A stretch of DNA of 64,000 bases. It comes from Candidatus Pantoea deserta. GTDB lineage: Bacteria > Pseudomonadota > Gammaproteobacteria > Enterobacterales > Enterobacteriaceae. The position numbers and the translations under genes are program-made. The notes under the pieces were generated by a model. It saw only the letters and a list, made by a program, of their open reading frames with translations. It made no database searches and was not told the DNA's origin. Positions 61,563 through 64,000 of this stretch are shown in pieces; within the stretch, counting starts at the first letter, position 1; every line of letters starts with the position of its first letter. The stretch covers positions 1 to 64,000 of the forward strand of contig NZ_RMVG01000005.1 of assembly GCF_003813865.1 (NCBI RefSeq). Reading direction: 5' to 3'.

Positions 61563-61802
61563 ATGAAAAAAACGTTGTTAGTGCTGGGTGCGCTGGCCAC
61601 CCTGAGTCTGAACCCGACCTGGGCGGCGACCGCCACCGGCGAAGCCGCTGGCGCGCAGGCTGCAAGCACCGCGCAGGGTAACTCTAACGCTATTGGCGTA
61701 GGCGCCGTGGCCGCTCTGCTCGGCATCGCGCTTGCCACCGCCGGCGGCGGCGATAAAGGCACCTCATCGTCGACCACCACCGCTACCGTAGCGGGAAAAT
61801 AA
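61563..61802 (+). CDS. YjbE-like secreted exopolysaccharide protein
   Basis: This 79-residue protein has a Sec signal peptide (MKKTLLVLGALATLSLNPTWA, cleaved near AA) and a small mature chain rich in Ala, Gly, Ser and Thr (GEAAGAQAASTAQGNSNAIGVGAV, then GGGDKGTSSSTTTATVAGK). This pattern matches E. coli YjbE, the first product of the yjbEFGH exopolysaccharide operon, but no yjbFGH genes are here. E. coli yjbE is Rcs-regulated. Molecular function is unknown. The start has weak SD context (GGGATAGCAATA). It ends before a strong terminator and stands alone between ompR and greB. Confidence 0.75.
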   Translation: MKKTLLVLGALATLSLNPTWAATATGEAAGAQAASTAQGNSNAIGVGAVAALLGIALATAGGGDKGTSSSTTTATVAGK

Positions 61803-61849
61803 CGCCGCTCTTCTCTTTCTCTTTATTTTTGTCCTGCCCATTTCGCCAC

Positions 61850-61905
61850 CGGGGAATGCTGTACAGGGTTTTCAACGTTGAAAACCTGTTCCCCGACTCT
61901 TTTTT
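61850..61905 (+). terminator. Terminator of the yjbE-like gene
   Basis: A long stem forms from CGGGGAA (61850-61856) with TTCCCCG (61889-61895), CAGG with CCTG, and a perfect 20-bp palindrome at 61867-61886 (arms GGTTTTCAAC / GTTGAAAACC). A 7-nt bulge interrupts one side. ACTC and six Ts follow. It isolates the small gene from greB. Confidence 0.8.
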
Positions 61906-61959
61906 GCTGCGCCTGCTTTGCTTTACACTGCCTGCTTTTACCCGTCTGAGTCGATACGC

Positions 61960-62436
61960 ATGAAAACCCGACTGATCACCCGTGAAGGCTTCAATAAGCT
62001 GAAAGCCGAGCTTGACACTCTCTGGCGCGAAGAGCGTCCCGAAGTCACGAAAAAAGTGACCTGGGCCGCCAGTCTCGGCGATCGCAGCGAAAACGCCGAC
62101 TACCAGTACAACAAAAAACGCCTGCGCGAAATCGATCGCCGCGTACGCTATCTGACAAAAAGCCTGGAGTCGCTGCGCATCGTTGACTATTCGCCGCAGC
62201 AGGATGGCAAGGTGTTCTTCGGCGCCTGGGTGGAAGTGGAGAATGACGACGGCGAAATAAAACGTTTTCGCATTGTGGGTTATGACGAGATCTTTGGCCG
62301 CAAAGATTACATCTCTATCGACTCGCCGATGGCGCGCGCGCTGCTGAAAAAAGAGGTGGGCGATGCCGCCACCGTCGAGACTCCGGCGGGTCCGGCACTC
62401 TGGTACGTCAACGAGATTTCCTATCCGGACGCCTGA
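61960..62436 (+). CDS. greB: Transcription elongation factor GreB
   Basis: GreB (158 residues) enters the RNA-polymerase secondary channel and stimulates cleavage of backtracked transcripts. The N-terminal coiled coil (about 5-75) carries the tip acidic residues in SLGDRSENADYQYNKKR (Asp and Glu near 41-44). The C-terminal FKBP-like domain (about 80-158) follows. The ATG at 61960 gives MKTRLITREGF as in E. coli; upstream in-frame codons are rejected. Confidence 0.97.
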   Translation: MKTRLITREGFNKLKAELDTLWREERPEVTKKVTWAASLGDRSENADYQYNKKRLREIDRRVRYLTKSLESLRIVDYSPQQDGKVFFGAWVEVENDDGEIKRFRIVGYDEIFGRKDYISIDSPMARALLKKEVGDAATVETPAGPALWYVNEISYPDA

Positions 62437-62536
62437 TTCAGAATATCGCTGAAAGCCGTCCCCATCGCTGGCAATTTCACCTTTCAATCCGTATAACTGT
62501 CCCCTGTTTTTTAACCCTGTAAGCAAGACAGAATCG

Positions 62537-64000
62537 ATGATGAAAGATCTCAGCCACATTATTGCCAGTGAGCTACAGGCGCGTGCGGAGCAAGTTGAAG
62601 CTGCCGTGCGTCTGCTGGACGAAGGGAACACCGTGCCATTTATCGCACGCTATCGTAAAGAGGTAACCGGCGGTCTGGACGACACCCAGCTGCGCCAGCT
62701 GGAGACGCGTCTCGGCTATTTGCGCGAACTGGAAGAGCGTCGCCAGTCGATTCTGAAGTCTATTGACGAGCAGGGCAAACTTACCGGCGAACTCGCCAGC
62801 GCCATTAACGGCACCCTCAGCAAAACCGAACTTGAAGACCTCTACCTGCCCTATAAACCTAAGCGCCGCACCCGTGGTCAGATCGCGATTGAAGCGGGCC
62901 TGGAGCCGCTGGCCGATACGCTGTGGCAGGATGCGTCGCAGGATCCCGAACAGCTGGCCGCCCGCTATGTCGATGCCGACAAAGGCGTGGCCGACGTGCG
63001 CGCCGCGCTGGACGGCGCGCGCTATATCCTGATGGAGCGCTTTGCCGAAGACGCCGCGCTGCTGGCGAAGGTGCGTGACTATCTGTGGAAAAACGCGCAT
63101 CTGGTCTCGCGCGTCGTTGAAGGAAAAGAGCAGGAAGGCGCTAAATTCCGCGACTACTTCGATCATCACGAAGCGCTCAACACTGTCCCCTCGCATCGCG
63201 CGCTGGCGATGCTGCGCGGCCGCAATGAAGGCGTGTTGCAGCTGTCGCTGAATGCCGATCCGCAATTCGACGAGCCGCCGCGCGAAAGCTACGGCGAAAC
63301 GCTGATCGCCGAGCACCTTAATCTGCGTCTGAACGGCGCCCCTGCCGACAGCTGGCGCAAGGCGGTGGTGAGCTGGACCTGGCGCATCAAAGTGATGCTG
63401 CATCTTGAAACCGAGCTGATGGGCACCGTGCGCGAACGTGCCGAAGACGAAGCCATCAACGTTTTCGCCCGCAATCTGCATGACCTGCTGATGGCCGCCC
63501 CGGCAGGGATGCGCGCCACCATGGGTCTCGATCCTGGCCTGCGCACCGGCGTGAAGGTCGCCGTGGTGGACGCTACCGGCAAGCTGGTGGCGACCGACAC
63601 CATCTATCCGCACACCGGCCAGGCGGCAAAAGCCGCCACCGTGGTCGCCGCGCTGTGTGCGAAACATCAGGTCGAGCTGGTGGCGATAGGCAACGGCACG
63701 GCCTCGCGCGAGACTGAACGCTTCTTCCTCGACGTGCAAAAACAGTATCCGCAGATCACGGCGCAGAAGGTGATCGTCAGCGAAGCCGGCGCATCGGTTT
63801 ACTCCGCCTCTGAGCTGGCGGCGCAGGAGTTCCCGAATCTCGACGTTTCGCTGCGCGGCGCGGTCTCGATTGCGCGTCGTTTGCAGGATCCGCTGGCGGA
63901 GCTGGTGAAAATCGATCCGAAATCTATCGGCGTGGGCCAGTATCAGCATGACGTCAGCCAGAGCCAGCTGGCGAAGAAACTGGATGCGGTGGTAGAAGAC
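62537..64000 (+). CDS. tex: Tex family RNA-binding protein, 3' end cut by window
   Basis: The 488 codons visible are the N-terminal two thirds of Tex/YhgF (about 773 residues in E. coli), a nucleic-acid-binding factor linked to transcription. Seen are the N-terminal helical region ([26 protein letters not shown]), the YqgF/RuvC-like domain ([16 protein letters not shown] near 330, [13 protein letters not shown] near 390) and [14 protein letters not shown]. The HhH and C-terminal S1 domains lie beyond the edge. The ATG at 62537 is followed by another ATG; either may be used. The symbol yhgF is a synonym. Confidence 0.95.
   Translation, partial: MMKDLSHIIASELQARAEQVEAAVRLLDEGNTVPFIARYRKEVTGGLDDTQLRQLETRLGYLRELEERRQSILKSIDEQGKLTGELASAINGTLSKTELEDLYLPYKPKRRTRGQIAIEAGLEPLADTLWQDASQDPEQLAARYVDADKGVADVRAALDGARYILMERFAEDAALLAKVRDYLWKNAHLVSRVVEGKEQEGAKFRDYFDHHEALNTVPSHRALAMLRGRNEGVLQLSLNADPQFDEPPRESYGETLIAEHLNLRLNGAPADSWRKAVVSWTWRIKVMLHLETELMGTVRERAEDEAINVFARNLHDLLMAAPAGMRATMGLDPGLRTGVKVAVVDATGKLVATDTIYPHTGQAAKAATVVAALCAKHQVELVAIGNGTASRETERFFLDVQKQYPQITAQKVIVSEAGASVYSASELAAQEFPNLDVSLRGAVSIARRLQDPLAELVKIDPKSIGVGQYQHDVSQSQLAKKLDAVVED

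Noticed and set aside
61783..62631. 282-codon minus-strand frame over greB
   Set aside because: Antisense to GreB, which is a full-length match to its family; the frame crosses the greB terminator region without any start signal.
62573..63949. 458-codon open frame opposite tex
   Set aside because: Shadow of the Tex reading frame, which matches its family along the whole visible length; no start signal on the minus strand.

Overview
The window is a chromosomal segment of a gammaproteobacterium of the order Enterobacterales. Gene content and order follow the Escherichia coli str-crp-nir-dam-ompB region almost gene for gene, and OmpR and CRP look essentially identical to the E. coli proteins as I remember them. 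High GC content, no yhgE or nirC, a taurine operon and a LysE-type exporter between yheS and yheT, and an orphan YjbE-like protein suggest the Erwiniaceae (Pantoea/Mixta/Erwinia-like). That placement is inference; no rRNA or tRNA gene is present to test it. No CRISPR array, insertion sequence, prophage or attachment site was seen.

Layout. 1-5.1 kb, minus strand: the str operon (rpsL-rpsG-fusA, then the probable first codons of tufA) behind a strong sigma70 promoter, preceded by yheO-tusD-tusC-tusB (tRNA 2-thiouridine sulfur relay). 5.2-12.1 kb: fkpA, slyX, slyD, yheV, kefB-kefG and yheS. 12.1-16.5 kb: a 122-bp palindromic repeat, tauABCD and a LysE-family exporter, an apparent insertion relative to E. 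coli. 16.5-25.7 kb: yheT-yheU-prkB, yhfA, crp, yhfK, argD, pabA, a fic/yhfG toxin-antitoxin pair (yhfG encodes only 57 residues) and ppiA. 26-31.7 kb: tsgA, nirB-nirD and cysG, with a textbook FNR plus NarL/NarP promoter but no nirC. 31.9-38.9 kb: an accessory block with two convergent TetR regulators and a complete tripartite RND efflux operon.

39.2-45.3 kb, minus strand: aroK-aroB-damX-dam-rpe-gph-trpS. 45.6-49.1 kb: hofMNOPQ (type IV pilus/DNA-uptake assembly proteins), divergent from mrcA (PBP1a). 51.8-57.0 kb: nudE, igaA, yrfG, hslR and hslO. 57.3-62.4 kb: pckA, the envZ-ompR two-component system, a YjbE-like exopolysaccharide protein and greB. From 62.5 kb the first 488 codons of tex (yhgF) run off the right edge.

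How genes work together. NirB, NirD and CysG form one functional unit: CysG makes the siroheme that NirB needs. TauABC imports taurine and TauD releases its sulfite for sulfur assimilation. KefG is the ancillary subunit of KefB. IgaA restrains Rcs signalling, and the YjbE-like gene belongs to a family under Rcs control in E. coli. YhfG is the predicted antitoxin of Fic. Points most worth checking are the Fic protein with a full canonical catalytic motif, the palindromic repeat beside the tau insertion, the efflux block with its operator-like repeat and odd TetR start, the missing nirC replaced by a strong hairpin, and the orphan yjbE-like gene with its long untranslated upstream region. I did not see a convincing wholly new biological system. 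Comparisons with E. coli are from memory, not alignment.
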